Below, piece after piece: positions 43,823-52,795 of a DNA stretch of 64,000 nucleotides. The notes under the pieces were generated by a model that was given only the letters and a program-made list of their open reading frames with translations, was not told the origin of the DNA and ran no database searches. The stretch is from Pedobacter psychroterrae. Lineage in GTDB: Bacteria > Bacteroidota > Bacteroidia > Sphingobacteriales > Sphingobacteriaceae. The stretch lies in NCBI RefSeq assembly GCF_004331695.1, contig NZ_SJSL01000001.1, forward strand, positions 1,302,001 through 1,366,000. The letters run 5' to 3'. Made by a program: the position numbers and the translations under genes. The number at the start of each line of letters is the position of its first letter. Position 1 is the first letter of the stretch.

Positions 43823-45096
43823 GAACTGCATATATTAAGTTATGGGGGGAACTGGTAGGTGCAGTTGCTTGGGATGAAAAGCAACAAATAGCGTCTTTCG
43901 AATACGACACGAAGTTCCTGCAATCTCAATTGGCAATTGCCCCGATTAAAATGCCATTAGTGAAAAGGATCTTTTCTTTCCCGGATCTCAGGGGCAATCC
44001 GACTTTCAAAGGTTTACCAGGGCTATTGGCCGATGTACTCCCCGACAAATATGGAACTGACCTGATCAATATTTGGTTAGCACAGAACGGAAGACCTGAA
44101 GGATCATTGAACCCGGTAGAATTACTGTGTTTCATTGGAGCAAGAGGTATGGGCGCCTTAGAATTCGAGCCATCAATCGCACCAACAACAAAACTGCATA
44201 CACTGGAAATCTCCAGTTTAATAGAAACTACACAAAGACTGCTGAACAACAAGGAAGCTTTTCAAATACATACGGATGATGAAATGCGGGATGTGTTGCT
44301 GGAAGTATTGAAAATGGGAACTTCTGCTGGCGGGGCCCGACCAAAAGCAATCATCGCCTACAATGAAAAAACCGGAGCAATAAGATCAGGGCAAACATTG
44401 GCAAAAGGCTTTGAACACTGGTTACTGAAGTTTGACGGCGTAAATGACACACAATTTGGCGCAAGTCATGGCTATGGAAGAGTAGAGATGGCGTATTACG
44501 GAATGGCAACCTCCGCCGGACTGAATATGATGGAGTCGAGGCTTATTGAAGAAGAAGGTCGTGCCCACTTTATGACAAAGCGCTTCGACAGAATCGGCGG
44601 CAACAAAAAATTGCACACACAGACTTTATGCGCTATAGCCCACTACGACTTTAATCAGATACTGAGCTATAGTTATGAGCAATTGTTTCAGACGATGCGT
44701 CAGTTAAAACTAACATATGCAGAAGCCGAACAGATGTTCCGTAGAATGGTATTTAATGTACTGGCAAAAAACTGTGACGATCATACTAAAAACTTTGCTT
44801 TCCTGATGCACCCCGACGGCAAATGGACTTTGGCCCCGGCATATGACATTTGTTACGCTTACCGGCCAGATAGTGATTGGGTAAGCCAGCACAACCTGAG
44901 CATAAATGGGAAGCGGGCAAATATAACTAAGGAAGATCTCCTGGAAATTGCTAAACAAAACTCAATCAGTAAACCCGAACAGATAATCGATGAAGTTCAA
45001 GCCTCAATCAACAACTGGCCTAAGTATGCAGCTCAATACAAAGTAGAGGAAAAACTGGCAGCAGCAATTGACAAGACATTGATTAAAAGTTTATAG
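43816..45096 (+). CDS. hipA: HipA-family toxin kinase
   Basis: 426 residues. N-terminal domain (LWGELVGAVAWDEKQQIASFEYDTKFL, LPGLLADVLPDKYG), then the kinase-like C-terminal domain: GTSAGGARPKAIIAY, WLLKFDGVND, the catalytic NVLAKNCDDHTKNFAFLM (Asp of DDHTKN) and the metal-binding LAPAYDICYAY. All key HipA residues appear intact, so the toxin should be active. In E. coli HipA phosphorylates glutamyl-tRNA synthetase and halts translation. The length is typical. The start overlaps the hipB stop, ensuring coupled translation. Confidence 0.9.
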   Translation: MVRTAYIKLWGELVGAVAWDEKQQIASFEYDTKFLQSQLAIAPIKMPLVKRIFSFPDLRGNPTFKGLPGLLADVLPDKYGTDLINIWLAQNGRPEGSLNPVELLCFIGARGMGALEFEPSIAPTTKLHTLEISSLIETTQRLLNNKEAFQIHTDDEMRDVLLEVLKMGTSAGGARPKAIIAYNEKTGAIRSGQTLAKGFEHWLLKFDGVNDTQFGASHGYGRVEMAYYGMATSAGLNMMESRLIEEEGRAHFMTKRFDRIGGNKKLHTQTLCAIAHYDFNQILSYSYEQLFQTMRQLKLTYAEAEQMFRRMVFNVLAKNCDDHTKNFAFLMHPDGKWTLAPAYDICYAYRPDSDWVSQHNLSINGKRANITKEDLLEIAKQNSISKPEQIIDEVQASINNWPKYAAQYKVEEKLAAAIDKTLIKSL

Positions 45097-45788
45097 GATA
45101 TTCCACAGATATGAAAGCCCCCGAAGGGGCTTTTGAATTCTATTCGCCATCATCTTCTGAGGTCAGGATTTTCAGATGGTTTAGTGCAGCGTAAGATGTT
45201 AAGAATAGATTAAATTTAAGTAACATTTTGGATCTGGCACAATAAATTCAAAACCGGGTTTGTATATTAGGAGAGTCAAAGAAACATAAAAAGCTCCGAC
45301 ATCCATCTGAGCTTTCCATTTATCAACTAAACCTAAACGTATAAATACTAACCAAATATTTACGCTGCAAAGCTAAAGCTGGTTTGTTAATCCTCTGTTA
45401 TTTGAGGGTTATCAAATGAGCTGAATTTAAAGCGAGAGTACTATAGCCTGACCATTGGAATAGCCTAAGGGAGCTGCGAAGGATCCGAACAAGTATGAAA
45501 AGCTACAGTCTCAGAAAGATGCGGAGCCACAAGATCTATATAAGATTCTGAGATCTCAAAATCCTGACTGCTAAGACCGGAAAATTGTTGCAAGGCAAAG
45601 GCGAGTTTTTCTGTAGGCTCCATTACTTTTTTTACATAAACAGAAACACGACTGTTGATCACCCAATTTAAAGATTTGCTTTTAAATATGAAAATTTGCT
45701 AGCAAAAAAGGATGGCAGACTAAAGGGCTAATCAAAATTTTATGACACAAATTGCTAATTATTTTGGTAAAAATAATGATATTGCAGC
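45097..45788. other. 692-base gap with terminator and possible Crp-like remnant
   Basis: After the hipA terminator the stretch is A/T-rich. A minus-strand frame at 45465-45662 (MEPTEKLAFALQQFSGLSSQDFEISESYIDLVAP...) resembles the first helices of Crp/Fnr regulators and stops after 65 codons; it may be a remnant or chance. A weak AAAGCTC/GAGCTTT hairpin lies at 45290-45315. Nothing else is supported. Confidence 0.45.
45114..45134 (+). terminator. Terminator of hipBA
   Basis: AAAGCCCC (45114-45121), loop CGAA, GGGGCTTTT (45126-45134), 18 bases after the hipA stop. A compact, stable tetraloop hairpin. Confidence 0.85.
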
Positions 45789-46340
45789 ATGTCATACTGC
45801 AGCGCAATAGAAACCATGACCGGCGATAGAAAGGCCCTTCACAAAGCTTATCATGATCATCTTTACGGATTTCCAATCCATGACGACAATGAACTCTTTT
45901 GCAGGCTTGTCCTGGAGATCAATCAGGCCGGCTTAAGCTGGGAGACTATCTTAAAAAAAGAAGCTACTTTCAGGAAAGCTTATGATAATTTTGACCTCAT
46001 CAAAGTAGCTGCTTATACGGAGGCCGACCGGGAAAGGCTGATGGCAGATCCGGGCATTATCCGCAATAAGCTTAAGATCAATGCGGCAATCGAAAATGCC
46101 AAAACTATACTGGAGCTGCAGAAACAACACGGATCATTTGAGAAATGGCTGGAACTGCACCATCCAAAAACGAAAGAGGAATGGGTAAAACTGTTTAAGA
46201 AAACCTTCCGCTTTACCGGTGGTGAGATCGTTAATGAATTTCTGATGAGTATCGGTTTTTTGCCGGGTGCGCATACCGCCGACTGCAAGATCTACCACGA
46301 GATTCTCAAAACCGATCCCTTATGGCAAAAGCTTGGCTAA
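45789..46340 (+). CDS. tag: DNA-3-methyladenine glycosylase I
   Basis: 183 residues. KAYHDHLYGFPIHDDNELFCRLVLEINQAGLSWETILKKEATFRKAYDNFDLIKVAAY, IIRNKLKINAAIENA and TGGEIVNEFLMSIGFLPGAHTADC are the Tag signature; it removes 3-methyladenine from alkylated DNA. The N-terminal RCxW zinc-ligand motif of E. coli Tag is replaced by MSYCSAIE, leaving one Cys nearby, so the zinc site may be altered; the C-terminal H and C ligands appear kept. It ends with a 21-base tail-to-tail overlap with the TlpA-like gene. Confidence 0.9.
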   Translation: MSYCSAIETMTGDRKALHKAYHDHLYGFPIHDDNELFCRLVLEINQAGLSWETILKKEATFRKAYDNFDLIKVAAYTEADRERLMADPGIIRNKLKINAAIENAKTILELQKQHGSFEKWLELHHPKTKEEWVKLFKKTFRFTGGEIVNEFLMSIGFLPGAHTADCKIYHEILKTDPLWQKLG

Positions 46341-47195
46341 GGACTCTGCAACTTGAACATCATTGGGCAATACACGCACTAAGATTCCTTCTTTATTGAT
46401 CAGGAAATGGGTTGGGTACACGGATACTTTCAACTTATCTGCCATATAGTTTGTCTGATCAGGAACGGTTGCATAATCAAATTTTGTAGTGGTCAGGAAC
46501 TTTTGCAGCTTCTTTTTCCCGTCCATCGCCAGACTGATAAACAAAATGTCATCCCTGTCCTTGTACTTTTCAACCAGTTCATTTAAAGCTGGCATTTCCT
46601 TCACACAGGCAACGCAGCCAATAAACCAGCACTTGAACAGCACAATTTTGCCTTTAGTATTTTCTGAGGTATACAATTTTCCATCCACATCCCTAAAATT
46701 AAACTTAGGGATCTTCTTCCCTTCGAGCTTCAGAAAAGCCAACTCCTGTGCCGAAAACTGTTCCATGTAAGCTGCAATGCTCTTATCTGCACTGACAGGT
46801 ATTTTAGATAGTTTATATCTTAGCTCAGCTGGCTTTGAAGTTAACACCAATGGAAAATACCGCCCGGTGTTGAGCTGTTTTAAAAATTGCTCTTTAGTAA
46901 TGACCTCTCCCTTTGGGTCTAAGGCCGTAAAATCTTCATACAGTTCGACTTGTCCGGAGTAATATGCCCAGAAACTCATAAAATCTTTAAGAATGGCTGA
47001 CACAGGTATTACCGGAAGTCCTAATTTAGACGTATCGGGTACATTATTCAGCATGGCTGTAACGGGTGCTATTTGATCTTGCTTAGTGCTGACAGTATCC
47101 GTTTGCTTCTGCGCTGCTACGTTCGATTTCTGAGGCTGTGAGCAGGCACAGATTATGCCTGATAATGCCAAGATGGTGAGATGGGTTAATTTCAT
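46320..47195 (-). CDS. TlpA-family thioredoxin-like lipoprotein
   Basis: 291 residues. Lipoprotein-type signal (IICACSQ). The C-terminal 140 residues are a TlpA/AhpC-TSA domain with the redox motif C194-V-A-C197 in FKCWFIGCVACVKEMPALNELVEKY and a cis-Pro in SVYPTHFLINKEG. An extra Cys (189, KCW) lies 5 residues before the motif. The N-terminal 150 residues are unassigned. It should reduce or isomerise disulfides in the periplasm. Converges on tag. Confidence 0.83.
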   Translation of the reverse strand: MKLTHLTILALSGIICACSQPQKSNVAAQKQTDTVSTKQDQIAPVTAMLNNVPDTSKLGLPVIPVSAILKDFMSFWAYYSGQVELYEDFTALDPKGEVITKEQFLKQLNTGRYFPLVLTSKPAELRYKLSKIPVSADKSIAAYMEQFSAQELAFLKLEGKKIPKFNFRDVDGKLYTSENTKGKIVLFKCWFIGCVACVKEMPALNELVEKYKDRDDILFISLAMDGKKKLQKFLTTTKFDYATVPDQTNYMADKLKVSVYPTHFLINKEGILVRVLPNDVQVAESLAKLLP

Positions 47196-47370
47196 ACTAT
47201 TTGATTAGTACAGCAATATACGAATTTAGAGTTTCATCGCCTAATTGTCTGCTGTTCACTTGTGTCGTAATACACCCTTTACAATGTCATGTTTGACCCT
47301 GCACAAGTTCAGTTATATTGGTTAAGTTTGTTTTACTGCCATTTATATTTAATGATTAAATACTAAAATT

Positions 47371-47865
47371 ATGGAAAAGAAAACTGCCAGCACGAGAATG
47401 CAGGGCATATTGGACTTGTTTGATATGCAAACTACCTTTTTTGCAAAAGCCATTGAAGGTATATCTGAAGCCGACATGCACAATCGCCTGAACACGCAGG
47501 CTAATCACATGGCCTGGCTTACAGGCTCGCTGGTTCAGCAGCGACTGTCGATGACTAAGGAAACCAGTCCTGGTCTGACACAGGCGGGTGAGGAACTTTT
47601 TGCAAACAATAAAGGCATCCAGGAGGACGTAAAATACCCGGAGAACAGCGAATATCTTCAGGACTGGGAGAAGATCAGTCCGGCAGCCAGGCAGGCCATA
47701 GTAGACATTGATGATGAAAAACTGGATAGCGAAATAGACATGGGCTTCATGAAGATGAGTTATTATGACCTGATCACTTTTACGATTTACCGTGAGGCGA
47801 GTATCATTGGGCAATTGGCCTTATGGCGGCGCTTGCTGGGATATCCTGCACTGAAATACGATTAA
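47371..47865 (+). CDS. DinB-superfamily protein
   Basis: 164 residues, a four-helix-bundle pattern: MQGILDLFDMQTTFFAKAIEGISEADMHNRLNTQANHMAWLTGSLVQQRL (with the first metal-binding His in ANHMAWL) and ITFTIYREASIIGQLALWRRLLGY. The usual downstream metal-site HxxxH is replaced by YREASIIGQ, so the metal site may be incomplete. DinB-fold proteins are often metal-dependent thiol transferases. TAAGTTTG at 47323-47330 may be its -7 box. It is followed after 18 bases by the GH140-type gene. Confidence 0.75.
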   Translation: MEKKTASTRMQGILDLFDMQTTFFAKAIEGISEADMHNRLNTQANHMAWLTGSLVQQRLSMTKETSPGLTQAGEELFANNKGIQEDVKYPENSEYLQDWEKISPAARQAIVDIDDEKLDSEIDMGFMKMSYYDLITFTIYREASIIGQLALWRRLLGYPALKYD

Positions 47866-47883
47866 AAATATTATATTGCTTCT

Positions 47884-49242
47884 ATGAAGCTGAAATATTT
47901 TTTGACCGGTATAATGGTTTTGATGGTGATGAATTCTTTCGGGCAACTGAAAGTAAGTGCGGACCATCGATTTCTGGAAACTAAAAGTGGTAAACCATTC
48001 TTCTGGCTGGGTGATACTGCCTGGGAACTGTTTCACCGCCTGAGCCGTGAAGAGGCTGATCTTTATCTTACAGACCGGGCTGCAAAGGGCTTTACAGTGA
48101 TACAGGCAGTAGCACTGGCAGAGCTTTCCGGACTTGATACGCCCAATTATTACGGCCATAGGCCATTGATAAATAATGACCCGCTGAAACCTAATGAGGC
48201 ATATTTTAAGCATGTAGATTACATCGTAAACAAGGCGTCGAAACTGGGCTTGATCATAGCCATGTTGCCTAGCTGGGGTGACAAATGGAATAAGGCATGG
48301 GGAGTAGGCCCAGAGATCTTTACGCCCGCAAATGCGGCTGTATTTGGCGAGTACATGGGTAAGCGGTATAAGGACAAGCCGCTGATCTGGGTGATGGGCG
48401 GAGACCGAAATTTGGATAATGCCGAGGACTTTGAAATTATCAGGGCGATGGCCGAGGGAATAAAGAAAGTGGATGGAGCTGCGCATCTTATGACTTTTCA
48501 TCCAACAGGTGCGCGTAGTTCATCAGAATTCGTGAATGATGATAAATGGATGGACTTTCATATGTCGCAGACAGGACATTCTTCAAAATCACAGAACTAT
48601 AAGTTCAATATAAAAAACAGGGCTTTGACGCCTACGAGGCCGCACCTGGACGGAGAGCCACGCTATGAAGATCATCCAAATGAATTTAACCCCGTAAAAT
48701 TTGGCTGGATGGATGATTTTGATGCACGGCAGACGGCCTATTCCAGTATGCTATCGGGTGCATGCGGACATACGTATGGTAACCATAATATCTGGCAGTT
48801 TTATGCAGAAGGACGTGCGCCGATCTCTAGTGCAAGGACGCACTGGAAGACTGCGCTTTCGCATCCTGGCGCAATGCAGGTAGGCTTGATGCGTAAGGCA
48901 CTTGAGCGCAGGCCATGGCAGCGGCTGGTGCCTGACCAGGCAGTGATAGTTGGCGATAATCCTGAAAATGTGGAGTATAAGCTGGCATCTGTTTCGCAGG
49001 ACAAAGATTTTATGATGGTATACATCCCCTATGGTTCTGCCACGAAAGTAGACCTACGCAAGCTAACGGGAAAATCACTGCGTGGATGGTGGTTTAATCC
49101 CAGGGATGGGAGAACAATCTCACTGGGAACTTTTGAAAACAATGGCGTCAAAGAATTCCGTCCCGGTTCTGCCGGACGTGGGAGTGACTGGTTGCTGATC
49201 ATTGATGATGCGAACAAAAATTATCCGGATCCGCGAGTTTAG
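47884..49242 (+). CDS. GH140-type glycoside hydrolase (DUF4038)
   Basis: 452 residues with a signal peptide (to about residue 20). The barrel opens RFLETKSGKPFFWLGDTAWELFHRLSREEADLYLTDRAAKGFTVIQAVAL, the DUF4038 hallmark, continues with LIIAMLPSWGDKWNKAWGVG, LIWVMGGDRN, HLDGEPRYED (candidate catalytic acids), and ends in a small beta domain (LRGWWFNPRDGRTISLGTFENNG). Characterised GH140 enzymes release apiose from rhamnogalacturonan II. No other pectin gene is nearby, so the substrate remains inference. Confidence 0.88.
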   Translation: MKLKYFLTGIMVLMVMNSFGQLKVSADHRFLETKSGKPFFWLGDTAWELFHRLSREEADLYLTDRAAKGFTVIQAVALAELSGLDTPNYYGHRPLINNDPLKPNEAYFKHVDYIVNKASKLGLIIAMLPSWGDKWNKAWGVGPEIFTPANAAVFGEYMGKRYKDKPLIWVMGGDRNLDNAEDFEIIRAMAEGIKKVDGAAHLMTFHPTGARSSSEFVNDDKWMDFHMSQTGHSSKSQNYKFNIKNRALTPTRPHLDGEPRYEDHPNEFNPVKFGWMDDFDARQTAYSSMLSGACGHTYGNHNIWQFYAEGRAPISSARTHWKTALSHPGAMQVGLMRKALERRPWQRLVPDQAVIVGDNPENVEYKLASVSQDKDFMMVYIPYGSATKVDLRKLTGKSLRGWWFNPRDGRTISLGTFENNGVKEFRPGSAGRGSDWLLIIDDANKNYPDPRV

Positions 49243-49253
49243 CGAATCAGCGA

Positions 49254-50207
49254 TTACTTTTTAATTGCAGGCATTTTTGCGCCTTTTGTTAGGTCCCAGC
49301 TTTTATGGTAGGTTTTGCCAGATTTGACCGTCACCCATATCAGGCCCAATTCCTGATCTGGGTTTTTTATCAACGGCAGTATGGCGCTGCCCCATTCTTT
49401 GATCGGATCTTTGAGTTTCCACCAGCCAAGTTCCTTGCTTCCGTTCATGCCATCTTCATCGGCAGGATAGCCGATCTGAAAGGCAACTGCAGTTGGCGAA
49501 AAGCGGTTGGCCCAGTCGGCAAAACCTTTATTAAGCTCTTCGAGCAGACCTTCTGAAGCATCATCTATAAAGATCAGGTCGCCGCTGCCCCTGTAGGTAG
49601 GCGGCATAAATGACGGGTCGTAATGCCTTAGGAACATGCGGTAAGCAGGATTATATGATTTAATTTTTTCATCCCAGGCTTGGGCAAGCGAGTCCGTCGC
49701 TTTACCGAAATATTCGAGTTCAATGCCCAGCCCAGCTACACATTTATGGTGCTTATATTTAGCCAGCCATTGACTGATGTCCTTTATTACGTCCTGGTGT
49801 TTGAAAGGAAAAAGTTCCATGAATACCTGAACTCCCATTTTATCCATGTAACTCAAATATGCTTCCTGATCTTTTTCTGAAAGGCTCTTTGCGGTGGGGA
49901 TGAGTTTGGAAAGCTCACCTACCGCAAGGGTAGACCAGGGAGCTGATCCCGGAAATTTATTCGTTGCATTAAAAATGGCCTGACCATATGCCTGATTGTT
50001 TGGCAGTAGGACGTTGTTGCCAATTTTAATGTCCAGCGCAGTTATGCCATCTCCGTTACTTGTACGTGTAAAATGCCAGGTACCTGTCCATTTATATTTT
50101 GCGGTTTTTGTTTGTGCGCGGACTTGCCCAGGACTGGTCAGAGAAATGGTAATGATCGATAAAGTAATTGCCGTGGTGCTTAGTAATTTTGCTGTTATGG
50201 TCTTCAT
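49254..50207 (-). CDS. Uncharacterised secreted protein, possibly a TIM barrel
   Basis: 317 residues from the ATG at 50207 (a GTG 15 bases upstream is also in frame). A long signal peptide ends near QVRAQ. I do not recognise a family. Regularly spaced strand-like segments (ALDIKIGNNVLL, GVQVFMELFPF, CVAGLGIELEYFG, LIFIDDASEG, AVAFQIGYPADED, LGLIWVTVKSG) with acidic residues at their C-terminal ends are what an (alpha/beta)8 glycosidase barrel shows. It converges on the GH140-type gene with an 11-base gap. A carbohydrate-active role is speculative. Confidence 0.55.
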   Translation of the reverse strand: MKTITAKLLSTTAITLSIITISLTSPGQVRAQTKTAKYKWTGTWHFTRTSNGDGITALDIKIGNNVLLPNNQAYGQAIFNATNKFPGSAPWSTLAVGELSKLIPTAKSLSEKDQEAYLSYMDKMGVQVFMELFPFKHQDVIKDISQWLAKYKHHKCVAGLGIELEYFGKATDSLAQAWDEKIKSYNPAYRMFLRHYDPSFMPPTYRGSGDLIFIDDASEGLLEELNKGFADWANRFSPTAVAFQIGYPADEDGMNGSKELGWWKLKDPIKEWGSAILPLIKNPDQELGLIWVTVKSGKTYHKSWDLTKGAKMPAIKK

Positions 50208-50282
50208 TGCCTTGTGGTACACTAAAGGAGTATTTGGTTAATAGCCAAAGTAATAAATTTTTTTTAATGTTATCTTGCGCCT

Positions 50283-50717
50283 ATGCAAAACTACAAAAAC
50301 CACATCCGCTTTTATACGGCTCACCACTTTGTATTTTACCCTGTAATATTGGCATTGGCAGGGCTGTCTGTCTACTTTGCTTTTAGAGGAGCAGACCATG
50401 CTGCACTGCTCTGGATCTTTCTGGCACTTGCCTTTTTTGTGATTGGCTGGTTATCTTTCATGCTAAGGCAGCATTATGCCATGACCGGGCAAAACCGTAC
50501 TGTGGTATTGGAAATGAGGTTCCGCTACTATGTGCTGACGCATGAACGGCTGGAACTGGTGGAGGACCGCCTGAGCTTCGGACAGATTGCTGCTCTGCGA
50601 TTCGCCAGCGACGCAGAACTTGCTGCACTCATGGAGCGGACGCTTAAAGAAAACCTCTCTCCAGACGAAATTAAAAGATCGATAAAAAACTGGTTACCTG
50701 ATAATAAGCGAGTCTAG
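50283..50717 (+). CDS. DUF6526-type small membrane protein
   Basis: 144 residues. Two helices (HFVFYPVILALAGLSVYFAF and ALLWIFLALAFFVIGWLSFML) are followed by a cytosolic helical tail with the family pattern NRTVVLEMRFRYYVLTHERLELVEDRLSFGQIAALRFASDAELAALMERTLKENLSPDEIKRSIKNW. Function unknown. Its last 24 bases overlap the end of the convergent hydrolase gene. Confidence 0.75.
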   Translation: MQNYKNHIRFYTAHHFVFYPVILALAGLSVYFAFRGADHAALLWIFLALAFFVIGWLSFMLRQHYAMTGQNRTVVLEMRFRYYVLTHERLELVEDRLSFGQIAALRFASDAELAALMERTLKENLSPDEIKRSIKNWLPDNKRV

Positions 50718-52778
50718 GTTGGGTTTGAGTGCATCTGCCCATATCTGGTAGCCCTGATCTGAGGGGTGCGTATTATCGGGCATCATTCCCGGTAGTAAAG
50801 TACCGTCAGCAGCCAAGAGTTTTGGCCCAATATCCAGGTACTTTAGCTTGTTTTCCTTTGCAAAAGCCTCGAGTAGTTTGTTGATTTCATTGATTAATAC
50901 ACGCCTGGGGTGCTGCGGGTCTTTTTCCCTGGGGAAAACAGCCATCAGAACAATTCGAGCGGTGGGTACTTTAGACCGTATCCTGAGGCAAATGGTACGA
51001 ATGCCTTCTGCGATTTCTTCAGCAGTATTCATCCTGGCATTTGCTGTCTCACTGGTGTTGTTGGTGCCGATATTGACGACGACTGTACGTGGTGTGAGTC
51101 CATCGAGTTCACCGTGATCCAATCGCCATAGTACATTTTGTGTGCGGTCCCAGCCGAAACCCAGATTAAGCACCCGGTATTGGCTAAATACAGACTCCCA
51201 TGATTTGGGGCCATTAGGTACCCTGGCCTCGCCATTGGCATTTACAAGTTTTGGTACTCCGCCCCAAAAATGAGTAATGGAATTGCCGATCAGTACAATT
51301 TCCGGATTGACCGCGTCCTTAATGCGCAATACCTCGGCATGTCGGTCCCACCAGTTGTAGCTGTCATTTTCGAGCTTGGAGACCGGGACAATTGCTGTGT
51401 TGGCAGGCAGCTGAGTATCCAGGGATTGATCGCCCATCAAAGAAGATAGAAGAGGCTCCATGCCCTGGGCCCAGCGCCTGGCACCTTCCGGACTGGGATG
51501 CAGATAGTCGGGCATCAATACTTTATTAATAGCGCAGTCAAAGTTTAAGAACACATGGTTTACATCGCAGTAAAAGATGTTTTTTCCATCGGCCAGTTTG
51601 GATACGATGTCTGAAGCACGTTCGAGAATGGCGCGGTGTGAGGTTGGATTGGGGCCACCATAAGCTCCGGGAAAACACCTGAGCAGGACGACTTTGGTAA
51701 GTGGCAGTCTTTGTCTGACAAGCTTAACAATGGTTTCTATACCTCCGGCAAGTTGCGCGGCGGTGTGGCGGGTAGGGTAATTTTTTTCATCAACATTGTT
51801 AGTCCCGATTTCCAGGATCAGGACTTTAGGCGACTGTCCATCCAGTGCGCCATGTTCGATGTTCCAGATGAGGTTTTCGGTACGGTAGCCGCTGTAGCCA
51901 AGGTTAAGGGCTTTTCTTGGCGCAAAGAACTGATTCCATATGGGCTGATACTCCTGTTTTTCAAAGTTGTTGGTAATGGAATTCCCTAACAGGATCAGGT
52001 CGTATTGGTCTTTTGCTGTCGCTTCCAGTTTGGCGTTGTGACGCGCTGTACTGTATCCTTCTACAGCAGATGCAGCAGGATTTGTGCCTTTAAGCGGCTC
52101 GTATCCCTTCCAGGTTTTCTGGTATTCCGAGGCACTGATCTTCCAGGCTTCATTGGGGTTTGCTGAAAAAGTAATATGGAGTTTAGCTTTAGGATGAAGG
52201 GGAGGCATTACTCTTGGAAAAACAGTACCAGCTATCGTCTCGTTGAGGTATGCCGGATCAACCAGGTGTACACTGTCTGGCTGCTCATTTTCATTCATAT
52301 ACTGTAAGGCCCTGGCAGCCAGGTGTGCGCCGGCTTCAAATCCCTTGACAACAAGCAAGCCGTTAGACAAGCTTTTTTTGGCTTGCTCGGCACGCAAGGT
52401 TTTTACTGCCTGGATGACATCTTTTAGTGCCAGGTCTCTTGTGTCTTTGACGGCATCCACATGGTAATCTAGGATGGCGGCATCAAAGCCTTGTTTGTTT
52501 ATCAGAGCGGCTTCTGCCAGCCCTTCAGATTTTGTCTTCAGTGATTTATATGCTCCGCCTGGCAGCAGCAGCACCGTACCTTTTGGTTGTTTTGAAGTTG
52601 TGCGTATCAGGCGCAGCAGGGCTGCTTTAAAACTGACGGCATTACCTGTGGCGTTGAGTGCATTTCCTTTGGTCAGCGGCTTCCCTTCCAGAGAAAGGTA
52701 AGTAACAGGTTTTTGTGCATAGACAAGGGGGCCGAACCCTATTCCGAAGAAAAAGTACAGTAAGAAAGCATATTTCAT
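50694..52778 (-). CDS. Triple-domain exported hydrolase: degenerate alpha/beta-hydrolase plus two SGNH domains
   Basis: 694 residues from the ATG at 52778 (an in-frame TTG lies 15 bases upstream). After the signal peptide, residues 65-230 follow the alpha/beta-hydrolase esterase plan (VLLLPGGAYKSL, FDAAILDYHV), but the nucleophile elbow reads G-F-E-A-G (146-150): Glu replaces the catalytic Ser. Two SGNH hydrolase domains follow, each intact: GNSIT (265-269), IGTNN (324-328), D424/H427; and GNSIT (498-502), IGTNN (570-574), D668/H671. Both resemble PAF-acetylhydrolase-like deacetylases (IEHGALDGQSPKVLILEIGTNN, LDHGELDGLTPRTVVVNIGTNN). It probably removes acetyl groups from polysaccharide. Downstream of DUF1501 by 17 bases. 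Confidence 0.85.
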   Translation of the reverse strand: MKYAFLLYFFFGIGFGPLVYAQKPVTYLSLEGKPLTKGNALNATGNAVSFKAALLRLIRTTSKQPKGTVLLLPGGAYKSLKTKSEGLAEAALINKQGFDAAILDYHVDAVKDTRDLALKDVIQAVKTLRAEQAKKSLSNGLLVVKGFEAGAHLAARALQYMNENEQPDSVHLVDPAYLNETIAGTVFPRVMPPLHPKAKLHITFSANPNEAWKISASEYQKTWKGYEPLKGTNPAASAVEGYSTARHNAKLEATAKDQYDLILLGNSITNNFEKQEYQPIWNQFFAPRKALNLGYSGYRTENLIWNIEHGALDGQSPKVLILEIGTNNVDEKNYPTRHTAAQLAGGIETIVKLVRQRLPLTKVVLLRCFPGAYGGPNPTSHRAILERASDIVSKLADGKNIFYCDVNHVFLNFDCAINKVLMPDYLHPSPEGARRWAQGMEPLLSSLMGDQSLDTQLPANTAIVPVSKLENDSYNWWDRHAEVLRIKDAVNPEIVLIGNSITHFWGGVPKLVNANGEARVPNGPKSWESVFSQYRVLNLGFGWDRTQNVLWRLDHGELDGLTPRTVVVNIGTNNTSETANARMNTAEEIAEGIRTICLRIRSKVPTARIVLMAVFPREKDPQHPRRVLINEINKLLEAFAKENKLKYLDIGPKLLAADGTLLPGMMPDNTHPSDQGYQIWADALKPNLDSLIIR

Positions 52779-52795
52779 GCTGAAAGATAGCAATT

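Noticed and set aside
47821..48501. 226-codon minus-strand frame antisense to the GH140-type gene
   Set aside because: A shadow of the real gene; no signal or domain motif.
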